Assembly: GCF_011317445.1 (NCBI RefSeq)
Contig: NZ_JAAAPL010000003.1
Coordinates: 1 to 64,000 of the forward strand
Length of the DNA stretch: 64,000 bases
Direction: 5' to 3'
Source: Chelativorans multitrophicus
GTDB lineage: Bacteria > Pseudomonadota > Alphaproteobacteria > Rhizobiales > Rhizobiaceae
Shown here: one piece after another, positions 25,501 to 32,830 of the stretch
Layout: the number at the start of each line of letters is the position of its first letter
How positions within the stretch are numbered: position 1 is the first letter of the stretch
Made by a program: the position numbers and the translations under genes
The notes under the pieces: model-generated
Database searches by the model: none
Told to the model about the DNA's origin: nothing
What the model saw: only the letters and a program-made list of their open reading frames with translations

Positions 25501-26948
25501 ACGTCGAGCGTGTCGTCCACCGTCCAGGCGCCGGGGATGTGGTCCGAATGGGCCTCGCCCGCATAAATGACGGTCTCAAGCTGCGCGTCCGATAGGAGCA
25601 TGTGGACGTTCTTTGGCAGATGCGGCCGATAGCTCGGCTTTGGCGGCGCGACGCTCGCCATGGCCGCGGACTGGACGAGCGGGGTCGGATGGGCCTGGGC
25701 GCCGGGAATACGGAGGACCTGAAGGCCGTAGTCCTCGTAGATCGCGTCGCCGATGTGGCCGCCCTCGGCGGCCTGCCAATCATGGGTTTCGTAATGGAGG
25801 GGTGCCGCCTCCGGCGTGGCGGACGGAACAGGGCGCGCGATCCGCGCGGTCCGGTTGAGATAGCCGCGCACGGTGCGGGGCGCGGACGCGGCCGGCGACG
25901 CGGCAGACAGGCAGGGCAATTCGACCGCGAGCCGGGGCGGAACCTGTTCGGCGATCCATCCCATCAGTGTGGCGACGTCTTGCGCCACGCCTGGAACGCC
26001 AGGGAAGATCGCCGGATCGTCGGCCGGCAGCCTGTCGATGACCGTGAGCCGTGTGTCGATCGTCGTGCCGTGCTTGGCATAAACGGACCCGTCGATGGCC
26101 GATGTGAAGACGACGCGACCGCGTTCCTGCAGACGGGTGAAGGCCGAGGTCCAGGCCGGATTGTCTGGCGCGAAGCTGACGCCGGTGATCGTCACCAGCC
26201 GGCCGCCGGGCGCAAGGCGCGCGAGCGCCGAGGCGATATGGCGAAACGTGGCTTCGGCCATGCGGCCTTCGACATTCGCCATCACGGAAAATGGCGGATT
26301 CATCAGCACGACGGAGGGAACCATGGCCGGATCGAGATGATCGTCGATCTGGGCCGCGTCGAAGCGGGTGATGGTCAGGGCCGGAAAGAGGGAGGAGAGC
26401 AGCCCGGCGCGCATCTCGGCCAGCTCGTTGAGAACGAGCGCGCCACCGGCGATCTCGGCCAGAATGGCGAGGAGGCCGGTCCCCGCTGAGGGTTCGAGCA
26501 CACGGTCGGTCGGGGTGATGGCGGCGGCGGTCACTGCGGCCAGGCCGAGCGGGATCGGGGTTGAGAACTGCTGGAAGGTCTGCGCTTCCTCGGAGCGGCG
26601 GGTATGCGTCGGCAGCAGCCCGGCGATCCTGACCAGCAGCGGCAGGCTGTCGGCCGGGGAGCCGGCTTTACGCAACAGCGCCTTCCCGTATCTCCGGATG
26701 AACAGGACGGTCGCCGCCTCGCTCGCCTCGTATGCGGATTTCCAGGTCCATGCGCCGGTCGCGTCGGAGGCGCCGAAGGCGGACTCCATCGCGGCGCGCA
26801 ACGTGGCGGCATCTACACGTTGGCCGCGTTCGAGATGGGGAAGCAGCAGGCCGGCCGCGTCGAAGACGCAGGCGGCAACATCGGTTTCGGCGGCGAGCGA
26901 GAGCGACGCGGTGGCGGATGCCGCCGCGGATGCGGAAGTCATGGTCAT
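22599..26948 (-). CDS. N6-adenine methylase fused to a strawberry-notch-type helicase
   Basis: 1449 residues. The N-terminal methylase has LEPSAGTGLLA near residue 152 and VLMNPPFSV near 215 (N6-adenine type). The helicase follows: GDGTGVGKGRESA near 504, VIIFDEAHAMANA near 613, YVSATGATTVHNLAYA, and a C-terminal lobe with VFSDAGGTGRSYHA and QGLGRTHRTNQKQPP near 1012. The methylase/helicase layout recalls the injected antirestriction protein DarB of phage P1. In this antirestriction block such a role is plausible but unproven. It is coupled to the Toprim gene. Confidence 0.9.
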   Translation of the reverse strand: MTMTSASAAASATASLSLAAETDVAACVFDAAGLLLPHLERGQRVDAATLRAAMESAFGASDATGAWTWKSAYEASEAATVLFIRRYGKALLRKAGSPADSLPLLVRIAGLLPTHTRRSEEAQTFQQFSTPIPLGLAAVTAAAITPTDRVLEPSAGTGLLAILAEIAGGALVLNELAEMRAGLLSSLFPALTITRFDAAQIDDHLDPAMVPSVVLMNPPFSVMANVEGRMAEATFRHIASALARLAPGGRLVTITGVSFAPDNPAWTSAFTRLQERGRVVFTSAIDGSVYAKHGTTIDTRLTVIDRLPADDPAIFPGVPGVAQDVATLMGWIAEQVPPRLAVELPCLSAASPAASAPRTVRGYLNRTARIARPVPSATPEAAPLHYETHDWQAAEGGHIGDAIYEDYGLQVLRIPGAQAHPTPLVQSAAMASVAPPKPSYRPHLPKNVHMLLSDAQLETVIYAGEAHSDHIPGAWTVDDTLDVVSAAPEDAVDALLFRQGFMIGDGTGVGKGRESAAIILDNWMQGRRKAVWISKSDKLLEDAQRDWGALGMERLLIFPLSRFPQGQPITLDEGVLFLTYATLRSDARGERVSRVEQIVQWLGPKFDGVIIFDEAHAMANAAGGKGERGDVAPSQQGRAGLRLQHALPQARIVYVSATGATTVHNLAYAQRLGLWGGEDFPFGTRAEFVEAIEGGGVAAMEVLARDLRALGLYTARSLSFAGVEYELVEHELTSEQTRIYDAYAGAFAIIHNNLDAAMEASNITGSSGTLNRQAKSAARSAFESAKQRFFGHLLTSMKTPTLIRSIARDLEEGHAAVIQIVSTGEALMERRLAELPTEEWNDVRVDITPREYVLDYLAHSFPVQLYEPFTDSEGNLSSRPVTRAGQPVECRQAVARRDGLIAKLASLPPVPGALDQLVQHFGTDTVAEVTGRSRRIVRKVGHGVTIDRLVVENRAASANLAETQAFMDDAKRALVFSDAGGTGRSYHAELSAKNTRLRVHYLLEAGWRADTAIQGLGRTHRTNQKQPPLFRPISTNVKAERRFLSTIARRLDTLGAITRGQRQTGGQGLFRPEDNLESHYARDALRQLYLLLVRGKVEGCSLERFEAATGLRLMDENGIKDELPPITTFLNRLLALTIELQGILFAVFEQLLTARIEGAIASGTYDAGLETLRAESFVVTDRQTIYTHPRTGAETRLLTITERRRNWPVTLEAALAELADPRAKLLVNEQSSRAAVQVPTTSVMLDDGEIERRVRLIRPMEKQNIPTRLLGETRWVEAERDVFASTWNAEVAEVPEFYDGTLHMVTGLLLPIWKRLPNESTRVYRLQTDTGERVIGRRVSPAWVAQATATGTTALTPDDAFTALMDGRTVLDLAEGLQLRRVRVMGAHRIELSGFTDTMRERLTAYGLFHEIISWKLRMFVPTDASGVAVLGRILDRWSVERIGEREAA

Positions 26949-27102
26949 GGTGGGAACCTCGGGAGAGCGGAACGGGATAGAACCCGCATGGCGCTCTCTC
27001 TCGACCGCACAGGTTCAAACCCTTCCCGGCCTTCCTCTCCCTCTCAGACGGTGACCTGGCTGGCGTGACAACAGCGCCCGGCCGGAAGGTCGGGCGCTTG
27101 CC
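26949..27102 (-). repeat. Intergenic repeat copy before the methylase-helicase gene
   Basis: 154 bp. It shares with the gaps at 28.9, 29.6, 32.7 and 36.4 kb a run of CT-rich tracts around a GC-rich core (here CTCTCTCTCGACCG, AACCCTTCCCGGCC, CCTCTCCCTCTC). This copy forms its own nested hairpin: GAGAGCG at 26963-26969 with CGCTCTC at 26992-26998 enclosing CGGG/CCCG. Probable leader or promoter region. Confidence 0.6.
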
Positions 27103-27519
27103 TCAGTCATAGGGGTTGCCTCCGTCCAGCACGGTGGCAAGCCAACCATCGGTGTAAAGCCAATCGACGGTTTTGCCCGTGGCGAGATCAAGGACGTGCA
27201 GGCCCCCTCCGAAAGCATTGATGCGCGGCCGCGAACAGGTGTTGGCGTATTGGAAGCCCCACAACCCCTTGAGGCCAAACTCGGCGGCGCAGCGCTTGAC
27301 GAACTGGATGACATGCTCGGGATCGCCGGTGACGTCATCGCGCATCCAGAGCGTGGTTCCGCCATGCTCGGGCTGGATCGAAAGGACAAACCCGTCCGAT
27401 GGTGGATCTTCGGCGGCATTTTCCGCCGAGAGTGCGTTGTAGAGGTCGAGAGCGCGAGCGGCGTTGTCGGGAGTGCCTACATCGAGCACGCAAGAGAAAT
27501 GGGTAAAGAAGTCGGCCAT
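27103..27519 (-). CDS. Conserved-looking protein of unknown function
   Basis: 138 residues, soluble, acidic. Notable are VLDVGTPDNAARALDLYNAL near the start, GFVLSIQPEHGGTTLWMRDD in the middle, and the ending DGGNPYD, similar to DGNPYDAY in the DUF6117 protein at 29.7 kb. The ATG at 27517-27519 is preceded by a hairpin and CAGGAAC. I do not recognise a fold. It is the first of a run of small proteins between antirestriction genes. Confidence 0.75.
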   Translation of the reverse strand: MADFFTHFSCVLDVGTPDNAARALDLYNALSAENAAEDPPSDGFVLSIQPEHGGTTLWMRDDVTGDPEHVIQFVKRCAAEFGLKGLWGFQYANTCSRPRINAFGGGLHVLDLATGKTVDWLYTDGWLATVLDGGNPYD

Positions 27520-27526
27520 GTCGGGT

Positions 27527-27562
27527 TCCTGAAACGAGAAGCCCCGGCGCGAGGGCCGGGGC
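27527..27562 (-). repeat. Hairpin plus ribosome-site leader module, copy 1
   Basis: Read leftwards: an 8-bp perfect stem GCCCCGGC/GCCGGGGC (27541-27548, 27555-27562), then TTCTCGTTTCAGGA and the start codon of the 138-residue gene. Similar modules occur at 28244, 29915 and 30461. Confidence 0.75.
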
Positions 27563-27587
27563 GGTTTGTGGGAAGACGGGATCGGGG

Positions 27588-27785
27588 TCAGTGCAGGGTC
27601 AGGCTGACGCCGCGCTGCGCTTGGGCGTGGCATCGCAGCATCTCTCGGTAGAACTTCCGGCGAAGGAGCCGGCGGCATGGATCGCGCCGCACCCAGGCGG
27701 GCAAACGCTTCACCGCCGCGCGGAGAACAGCGCGTTCGGTGTCCAGCACCGTGACGGGGAGATCGGAATAGATGGCGCGCATCAT
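27588..27785 (-). CDS. Small basic protein, paralogue of the 28.3-kb gene
   Basis: 65 residues, very basic (WVRRDPCRRLLRRKFYREML, then RCHAQAQR). The motif FYR-x-MLR-x-HA-x-AQR recurs in the 64-residue protein at 28309-28503, so the two are tandem paralogues. The start at 27783-27785 overlaps the upstream stop by 4 bp. Basic charge suggests nucleic-acid contact; no function known. Confidence 0.65.
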   Translation of the reverse strand: MMRAIYSDLPVTVLDTERAVLRAAVKRLPAWVRRDPCRRLLRRKFYREMLRCHAQAQRGVSLTLH

Positions 27786-28237
27786 GGCCGTTCTCCTGCT
27801 GGAGAGACGTCGTCCGCCGCTCCACCGTTGTCCGTGGGCTCGTCCGGGTCGCGCGCATCGGCCATGATCGCGTCGCCGCGCGCCACGGCGGAGGCGGCGC
27901 GCTCTATCCATTCGTCGGACGATGGCCGGCCGGCCCGGACATCGGCGAGCAGCATTTTGAGAAGGCCATGCAGGACCTCGAATTGTCTCGCCCTGCGCTG
28001 AATGGATTCCTCGAAATGCGAGGGGATGGGAACCGGCGGGGTGGATCGGCTTGCCTCGGCGCCTTTCCAGATTCCCGAGACGAAGGTTTCTCCTGCACAC
28101 TCGCGATCAAGCGTCATGCCTCTCCAGTCCTTATCCTCGACGGCCTGACGGCAAGCTCCCGCAACCGTGTCGTCGCGATAGGTGCGATGCCGGTAGGACG
28201 GCAGAAAGCGGGTGGTCTCGATGGTGTAAACGGGCAT
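27782..28237 (-). CDS. Protein of unknown function, antirestriction block
   Basis: 151 residues. The start (MPVYTIETTRFLPSYRHRTY, then ACRQAVEDKDW) resembles small antirestriction-region proteins. A helical middle (HFEESIQRRARQFEVLHGLL) and an acidic disordered tail (DPDEPTDNGGAADDVSPAGE) follow. CTCGTTTCAGGAGG precedes the ATG at 28235-28237. Unrecognised. Confidence 0.7.
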   Translation of the reverse strand: MPVYTIETTRFLPSYRHRTYRDDTVAGACRQAVEDKDWRGMTLDRECAGETFVSGIWKGAEASRSTPPVPIPSHFEESIQRRARQFEVLHGLLKMLLADVRAGRPSSDEWIERAASAVARGDAIMADARDPDEPTDNGGAADDVSPAGERP

Positions 28238-28243
28238 GACGGC

Positions 28244-28278
28244 CTCCTGAAACGAGAAAGCCCGGCGCGAGGCCGGGC
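28244..28278 (-). repeat. Hairpin plus ribosome-site leader module, copy 2
   Basis: GCCCGGC (28260-28266) and GCCGGGC (28272-28278) form a 7-bp perfect stem with a 5-base loop. Leftwards it is followed by TTTCTCGTTTCAGGAG and the ATG of the 151-residue gene. Confidence 0.75.
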
Positions 28279-28308
28279 AGGATTTGGGGGATTGCGACGC
28301 CGGTGGCG

Positions 28309-28503
28309 TCAGAGACGGAAATGCCTCGCCAGCCGCTGGGCATCGGCATGGTGGCGGAGCATGTCGCGGTAGAACTGCTTGCGTGCATCCCGCTTGGCGG
28401 GATCGCAGCGGGCGGTTCGGGCGAGCCTGCCGCGCGCGGCGCGGATGACGGTGCGGTCGCTGTCCCACACGAAGATGTCGAGGCGCAGATAGGTGGCATA
28501 CAT
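28309..28503 (-). CDS. Small basic protein, paralogue of the 27.6-kb gene
   Basis: 64 residues. It has the FYRDMLRHHADAQR motif shared with the 65-residue neighbour, plus MYATYLRLDIFVWDSDRTVI at the start. It begins 9 bp after the stop of the 133-residue gene. Function unknown. Confidence 0.65.
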   Translation of the reverse strand: MYATYLRLDIFVWDSDRTVIRAARGRLARTARCDPAKRDARKQFYRDMLRHHADAQRLARHFRL

Positions 28504-28512
28504 GCGCGCCTC

Positions 28513-28914
28513 CTAGACGTTGATGCGCTCGCACAGGGCGTCGATCTGGGTGAGATCGAGGCCGGCGTGCGTGTCGTCATTCGTGACGATGCTCTTGAGC
28601 GCCTGGTCGATGTCACCGCGCGCAACGGCGAGCTGAAGGAGCCGCAGGCCCGTCAGCACGGCGTCGCGTTCCTGGGCGGTGACGCCGATGGTCAGGAATG
28701 CTTCGACGGTCTCGCCCTCTTCGAGCAGGCGAACTCCGTGATACTCGTCGATCTCGTAGTCGTCGAACTCCTGCACATGGCCGGTGGCGAACCATTCGCC
28801 ATCGTAGTGGACGCTCTTGGCAAGCTTTCGTGCCTCTTCGGGCGTGTCGGCCTCGAGGACGGTTTCGTAGTAGGCGAAGGCGTCGTGGCCAGCGCTGACG
28901 ACAAATTTCGGCAT
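28513..28914 (-). CDS. Protein of unknown function, antirestriction block
   Basis: 133 residues, acidic. MPKFVVSAGHDAFAYYETVL followed by ADTPEEARKLAKSV suggests a small alpha/beta fold. The C-terminal half is helical and ends in LTQIDALCERINV. The acidic charge (isoelectric balance strongly negative) is reminiscent of DNA-mimic antirestriction proteins, but this is weak evidence. Confidence 0.7.
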   Translation of the reverse strand: MPKFVVSAGHDAFAYYETVLEADTPEEARKLAKSVHYDGEWFATGHVQEFDDYEIDEYHGVRLLEEGETVEAFLTIGVTAQERDAVLTGLRLLQLAVARGDIDQALKSIVTNDDTHAGLDLTQIDALCERINV

Positions 28915-29100
28915 GGGAAACTCCGTGGGTTAAACGCCCGGAACGCGGCCGGGCCGATGGGCGGAAATCGGATGGGTGATCACGCGGCCTGCGGCAGCCG
29001 CAGAAGCTCGGTGGCGGTCTCTCTCCCACCTTCCAACCCGTCACGGCCAAACCGGCCCCTCTCTCACTCTCGCCGTCGGCAACCGCGGCACAGCGGGCAT
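28915..29100 (-). repeat. Intergenic repeat copy before the 133-residue gene
   Basis: Shares with the copy before ardC the blocks TCTCTCCC, CAACCCGTCACGGCCAA, CCGGCC and a second CT tract (about 29014-29080). A local hairpin TGCGG/CCGCA also lies near 28990-29002. Leader or promoter region of the downstream genes. Confidence 0.6.
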
Positions 29101-29104
29101 GAAA

Positions 29105-29134
29105 AAAGCGTCCTGCCGCGCGGCAGGACGCTTT
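29105..29134 (-). terminator. Strong intrinsic terminator after the ArdB-like gene
   Basis: A perfect 30-bp palindrome (arms AAAGCGTCCTGCCG, 29105-29118, and its complement) lies 7 bp past the stop of the ArdB-like gene. Read leftwards it is followed by TTTTTTC. This is a textbook rho-independent terminator. Confidence 0.9.
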
Positions 29135-29141
29135 GTGCCAG

Positions 29142-29564
29142 TCAGTTGATGGCCGCGAAGATCGCGGACGATTCGGGATGTCCGTCCGAATAGGCAAAGA
29201 GGCGCTTGTAGCCTTCCGCCAGGCGGTCCGACTCGAACTTGAAGGAAAGATGCGACAAGACGAACAGCGTGGCGATGATGCCGGCGGCCTCTGCGGAGAC
29301 GTCGCCGCGGAACTCGGTCAGCGCGCTTTCGATCCGGAAGCGTCGATCGGTGTCGGGTGCGAGGAACAGCGGTTTGCCGTCGCGCTCGTAGAAACTCCAG
29401 AAGCCGCCGCCATAGTCATAGGGGCTGAGGCGCTCCATGATCGTATAGACCGTGTTTTCGGCGACGATCAGGAACTGAAGTCCGAACAGGGCTGGCAGGA
29501 ACTTCTCGCGGCGGTCGTCGGGAACGATGGTCGCGGGCCTGCGGGTGGTGAGGTCGATTGTCAT
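29142..29564 (-). CDS. ArdB/KlcA-family antirestriction protein
   Basis: 140 residues. FLPALFGLQFLIVAENTVYT followed by YDYGGGFWSFYERDGKPLFL is the signature of the ArdB/KlcA family, which relieves type I restriction of incoming DNA in a non-DNA-mimic way. The remainder (SAEAAGIIATLFVLSHLSF) matches the helical core. It has its own terminator and an upstream repeat-type leader, so it may be expressed independently. Confidence 0.85.
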   Translation of the reverse strand: MTIDLTTRRPATIVPDDRREKFLPALFGLQFLIVAENTVYTIMERLSPYDYGGGFWSFYERDGKPLFLAPDTDRRFRIESALTEFRGDVSAEAAGIIATLFVLSHLSFKFESDRLAEGYKRLFAYSDGHPESSAIFAAIN

Positions 29565-29657
29565 GAGTCTGGTCTCCAGAGTGATTGAAGGACAGGCCCG
29601 GACGGCGCTCTGTCTTCGCCCGCCCGAACCTGCCCCGGTCCGTCAGCCCTCTTTCTC
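29565..29657 (-). repeat. Intergenic repeat copy before the ArdB-like gene
   Basis: 93 bp with the same block order as the other copies, though the most diverged: GCTCTGTCTTCG, CCCGAACC, CCGGTCCGTCAG, CTCTTTCTCTCAG. GGAGAC lies just before the ArdB-like start. Confidence 0.5.
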
Positions 29658-29909
29658 TCAGACCCTCGGGACGAAGCCGTTCGGGTCGTCGGGATCGGGC
29701 GGGAGGTAGGCGTCGTAGGGATTGCCGTCCGCCAGGTGGCCAAAGGGCGTCATGACGAAATCGCCGTCGTCCGCGCGGCTGACCGCGCAAATGACATAGC
29801 GATGCTCGCCGGTCGCGGCATCGAGGCACTCCATAAGTGCGAGATTGCCGTCGCCGGCCGCGCGCAGGAGCGTTTTGAAATTGGTGCGGGCGTGATCGGG
29901 AATGGCCAT
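29658..29909 (-). CDS. DUF6117 family protein
   Basis: 83 residues matching DUF6117: MAIPDHARTNFKTLLRAAGD, then NLALMECLDAATGEHRYVIC and the ending FGHLADGNPYDAYLPP. These small proteins recur in alphaproteobacterial conjugative elements. Function unknown. CTGTTTCAGGAG precedes the start. Confidence 0.85.
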   Translation of the reverse strand: MAIPDHARTNFKTLLRAAGDGNLALMECLDAATGEHRYVICAVSRADDGDFVMTPFGHLADGNPYDAYLPPDPDDPNGFVPRV

Positions 29910-29914
29910 GGTGA

Positions 29915-29952
29915 TCTCCTGAAACAGGATGGCCCGCCGTCGTGTGACGGCG
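29915..29952 (-). repeat. Hairpin plus ribosome-site leader module, copy 3
   Basis: CGCCGTC (29935-29941) and GACGGCG (29946-29952) form a perfect 7-bp stem. Leftwards it is followed by GGGCCATCCTGTTTCAGGAG and the DUF6117 start codon. Confidence 0.7.
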
Positions 29953-29978
29953 AGCCGGGTGGACGTGAAGCGGGGTGA

Positions 29979-30452
29979 TCAGGCGGCGCGGCCTTCGACG
30001 GCATCCGCACCCACCTCGTCGGCCGTGACGTCATCGAGCCGGGCCCGCGTATATCCGGATTTCGCCAGCCAGAGTTCGGCCGCCTCGCGGTTGTCGGCGA
30101 GGTGCAGCAACTCGACGTTGTCGCCGACATTCTGGACGACGCGGACCTGACCCACCTTCGGGCGCTCGACCACGCGAAACTGGAGATCGCTGTCGATTCC
30201 GTAGGTGTGCATCACCGTGACGAGGATGATGCCGCCCGCGCTGAAGTCGCCCTCGCGCAGCGTGAAGCAAGGCGGGGACGAATAGGTCGGCCGTTCGCGG
30301 CCGGGCTCCTTGCGCACAAGGCGGCCGACGCCGTTGCGGCGCTCCCAGGCGGCGAGCTTCTTGGTGAAGCGGGTGGGTGGCTTTGGGGCGCCGTCCGAAT
30401 AGGTGACCAGCGAGCCCAGTGGCGCGCAGTCGAATATGAGGGATGCTGACAT
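29979..30452 (-). CDS. Protein of unknown function, antirestriction block
   Basis: 157 residues. Start MSASLIFDCAPLGSLVTYSD, followed by a basic segment (RFTKKLAAWERRNGVGRLVR), SAGGIILVTVMHTYGIDSDL and a C-terminal helical part (NREAAELWLAKSGYTRARLD). I chose the ATG at 30450-30452 because the repeated hairpin and CGTTTCAGGAG lie just before it. No family recognised. Confidence 0.7.
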   Translation of the reverse strand: MSASLIFDCAPLGSLVTYSDGAPKPPTRFTKKLAAWERRNGVGRLVRKEPGRERPTYSSPPCFTLREGDFSAGGIILVTVMHTYGIDSDLQFRVVERPKVGQVRVVQNVGDNVELLHLADNREAAELWLAKSGYTRARLDDVTADEVGADAVEGRAA

Positions 30453-30460
30453 GGAAGGTG

Positions 30461-30500
30461 TCTCCTGAAACGAAAACGGCCCGGCGGGATGCCGGGCCGT
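30461..30500 (-). repeat. Hairpin plus ribosome-site leader module, copy 4
   Basis: The longest of the four: ACGGCCCGGC (30476-30485) and GCCGGGCCGT (30491-30500), a perfect 10-bp stem with a 5-base loop. Leftwards it is followed by TTTTCGTTTCAGGAG. Hairpin plus T-run looks like an intrinsic terminator for the ParB-like gene placed directly on the next ribosome site. Confidence 0.78.
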
Positions 30501-30553
30501 GTGGTGGAAGAGGAAGAGAGACAGGGCAGCGGGTGCCGCCCCGTCGGTGCGCG

Positions 30554-32725
30554 TCATTCGGCGGCGACAAGGGCCTCCGGATCGCCGTCACTTTCGGTCT
30601 CGGCGACTTCGCCCTCGCCGGCGAGGAAGTCGGGCAGCGCAACATCAGGCTCGTCCGCCTCGGCCGCAGCCTCGACGGCCGGCTCCTCGCTGAAGAGGCG
30701 CAGGGGTTCCGGGAGCCAGCCGGTATTGGCAAGCCGCTCCTCGGCCTCGGACGCCATCGCCATCTTGTCCTTCTTCTGAAGGTCGAGAAGATTGGCGGTG
30801 CTCTCGCCAACGCCTTCGGCGATGGCTTCGAGGATGCGCTTCTTCGTCACGCGACCGAAATAGTTCGCGACGGTGGGCCGGAACCCGGCTTCCGCCATGT
30901 CGAGATCGGTCACGCGGGCCAGGCGATCGGCTTCCGCCATGCGAGCCTGGAGCTGCTTTTCGGAGATGCCGCTGGCGCTCAGAGGGTTGGGCCGCTCGTA
31001 GAGCGCGTTGATCCCCAGAGACATGCAATGGGCCAGCAGCGCCATCCGGCTTTCGTCATCAAGCGCAACGAGCCAGTCCCAGAGTTGGTCGTCGTCGGTC
31101 GGGACCTGGGCCTTCCATGCGGCGTGCCGCTCGTCCACGGCCTTGGCGTAGGGCGTGGTCTTGAGGTCGGTTCCCTGATTGCTGCAATAGACCTCGTGAA
31201 CCGAGACTTGAACGCTCGCGCCGCGCGTGGACCGCCTGAATGTGTCACGAACCAGCTTGTGCAGCACCGCCGTCATGGCGACGTGCGGATTGCTACCCAC
31301 TGCGTTGCGCAGCGCGATGGTGCGATGCGCGGACAGCTCGATCACCAGCTTCTCGGGGAGAGGCTTGATGACGTCCACTTCCTCTTCGGGCTCAACCGGC
31401 TGGCCGTTGACGGTGACGACGGTGTGCTGCGCGTCGGGCGCCATATCGCCATCGCCGTCGATGCCGACCTCCGGCTCGACGCCTTCGGTGTCCTCTCCAT
31501 CGACGGTCTCCACCGGCTCGTCCTCGGGACGCACCCAGCCGCGATCGACGACAAGCTCGCCGTCCTCGTTGACGGTGACGAAGGCGCCGCCGATGGCGAT
31601 GTCGGCCGGATCGAAGACGGTCGGGCGACGCTCGAAGGCTTCGAGCTGCTTTTCGATCTCGCCAAGGCGCCGATCGATTTCTTCGGGCAGCTCCTGATCG
31701 GCAGGATACTTGGCCTCAAGGCGCTCCTGCTCGTCGCGCAGCTTTTCGCGCTGGCGACGCTCCTTCGCGGACATTTCAGCGGGCGTGCCGACGATCCCGC
31801 GCAGGTCGTGGTCATAGCCATAGGGAAGGTCGAGGTCGGCTTCGACCCACTTCCAGCCCTCGGTGGCCACCTCGTCGGCGGCGGCCTTCAGCTTCTCGGC
31901 GACCAGACGGTCGAGGAGCGACACGTCTTCGAGCCAGCCCTCCTCGTCATCGTCGAAGAGGTAGCGTGGCAGGACCGGCCCGCCCGCTGCCAGGTAGGCG
32001 TCGAGGCCGACGAAGACCGCGCGTTTGTCGGACGCGGGAACCTCGGTCTCGGTGAGCATCTCCCGGATTTGCCAGGGCTCCTTGTGGTGGGACTGCCGGA
32101 CGGCGTCCCATACTTGTTCTTGCCGCTCGTGATCCGGGTGCGCGGTAAACGCCTCCAGCGTCTTGAGCGTCATGCCGTTTTCGGCATAGACCTCATGCAG
32201 CTTGGGCGAGACCTTGGCGAGCACCAGGCGCTGCTCGACATAGCGCGTCGTCGTGAAGTAGGCGCTGGCGACCTCCTCATGGGTCATGCCGCCATCGACC
32301 ATGCGCTTGAACGCCTTGAACTGGTCGAGGGGATGGAGCGCCAGCCGGAACGTGTTCTCGGCGAGCGAGTCGTCGACGGCGGAGGTCTTGGCGTTAGCCT
32401 TCTTGACGATGCAGGGGATCAGGCCATCCTCGGGGAAGCGGCCGGCCGCGACCAGACGTGCGATCGCACGATAGCGGCGGCCGCCCGCCGGTGTCTCGAA
32501 ATCGCCGGTCTCGTTGCCGTCGGCGTCGAGGACAGCGCGGACGTTGATGCCCTGGATCAGATCCTCGCGGCGATCGATGTCGAAGGTAAGCTCGTCGAGG
32601 CCAGCTTCGACGTCGACCTCGCGCACATTGTCGTTCGACAGATGGATGCGGTTGAAGGGAATGTCGCGCGCCCGCGAGAACTCGATCAGTTCGAGGGCGG
32701 GCTTCTTCTTGGCAGCTCGGGCCAT
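30554..32725 (-). CDS. ParB-like nuclease-domain protein
   Basis: 723 residues. The ParB N-terminal domain (about residues 15-110) has DIPFNRIHLSNDNVREVDVE and the motif TPAGGRRYRAIARLVAAGRF. A helix-turn-helix follows (MTHEEVASAYFTTTRYVEQR). The large C-terminal region is acidic with a coiled-coil stretch (SAKERRQREKLRDEQERLEA). No parA is adjacent, so this is an orphan ParB-like protein of the leading-region type rather than a partition pair. It is preceded by a structured repeat leader. Confidence 0.87.
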   Translation of the reverse strand: MARAAKKKPALELIEFSRARDIPFNRIHLSNDNVREVDVEAGLDELTFDIDRREDLIQGINVRAVLDADGNETGDFETPAGGRRYRAIARLVAAGRFPEDGLIPCIVKKANAKTSAVDDSLAENTFRLALHPLDQFKAFKRMVDGGMTHEEVASAYFTTTRYVEQRLVLAKVSPKLHEVYAENGMTLKTLEAFTAHPDHERQEQVWDAVRQSHHKEPWQIREMLTETEVPASDKRAVFVGLDAYLAAGGPVLPRYLFDDDEEGWLEDVSLLDRLVAEKLKAAADEVATEGWKWVEADLDLPYGYDHDLRGIVGTPAEMSAKERRQREKLRDEQERLEAKYPADQELPEEIDRRLGEIEKQLEAFERRPTVFDPADIAIGGAFVTVNEDGELVVDRGWVRPEDEPVETVDGEDTEGVEPEVGIDGDGDMAPDAQHTVVTVNGQPVEPEEEVDVIKPLPEKLVIELSAHRTIALRNAVGSNPHVAMTAVLHKLVRDTFRRSTRGASVQVSVHEVYCSNQGTDLKTTPYAKAVDERHAAWKAQVPTDDDQLWDWLVALDDESRMALLAHCMSLGINALYERPNPLSASGISEKQLQARMAEADRLARVTDLDMAEAGFRPTVANYFGRVTKKRILEAIAEGVGESTANLLDLQKKDKMAMASEAEERLANTGWLPEPLRLFSEEPAVEAAAEADEPDVALPDFLAGEGEVAETESDGDPEALVAAE

Positions 32726-32830
32726 GGTGGTTTCTCCGTGACGGGCGCCGAGAGCCACTCTCTCGACCGTAAACCCGTCACGAAAACCCCATTCCCTCTC
32801 TCCCTCTAACCTTCCGCGGCCGGCACCGCG
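32726..32830 (-). promoter_or_regulatory. Structured leader before the ParB-like gene (nested hairpin)
   Basis: A perfect 9-bp outer stem (CGTGACGGG at 32737-32745, CCCGTCACG at 32774-32782) encloses a 6-bp inner stem (CGAGAG at 32749-32754, CTCTCG at 32760-32765) with a 5-base loop. The architecture equals that of the ardC leader, with compensating changes in the inner stem. CT-rich tracts flank it (CCCTCTCTCCCTC). Confidence 0.8.

Noticed and set aside
26941-31000. CRISPR array in the repeated gaps
   Set aside because: Repeats are few, unevenly spaced, differ in sequence and flank separate genes; no spacers of constant length.
30443-32809. 788-codon rightward frame opposite the ParB-like gene
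   Set aside because: Shadow; the leftward frame has the ParB domain and helix-turn-helix.
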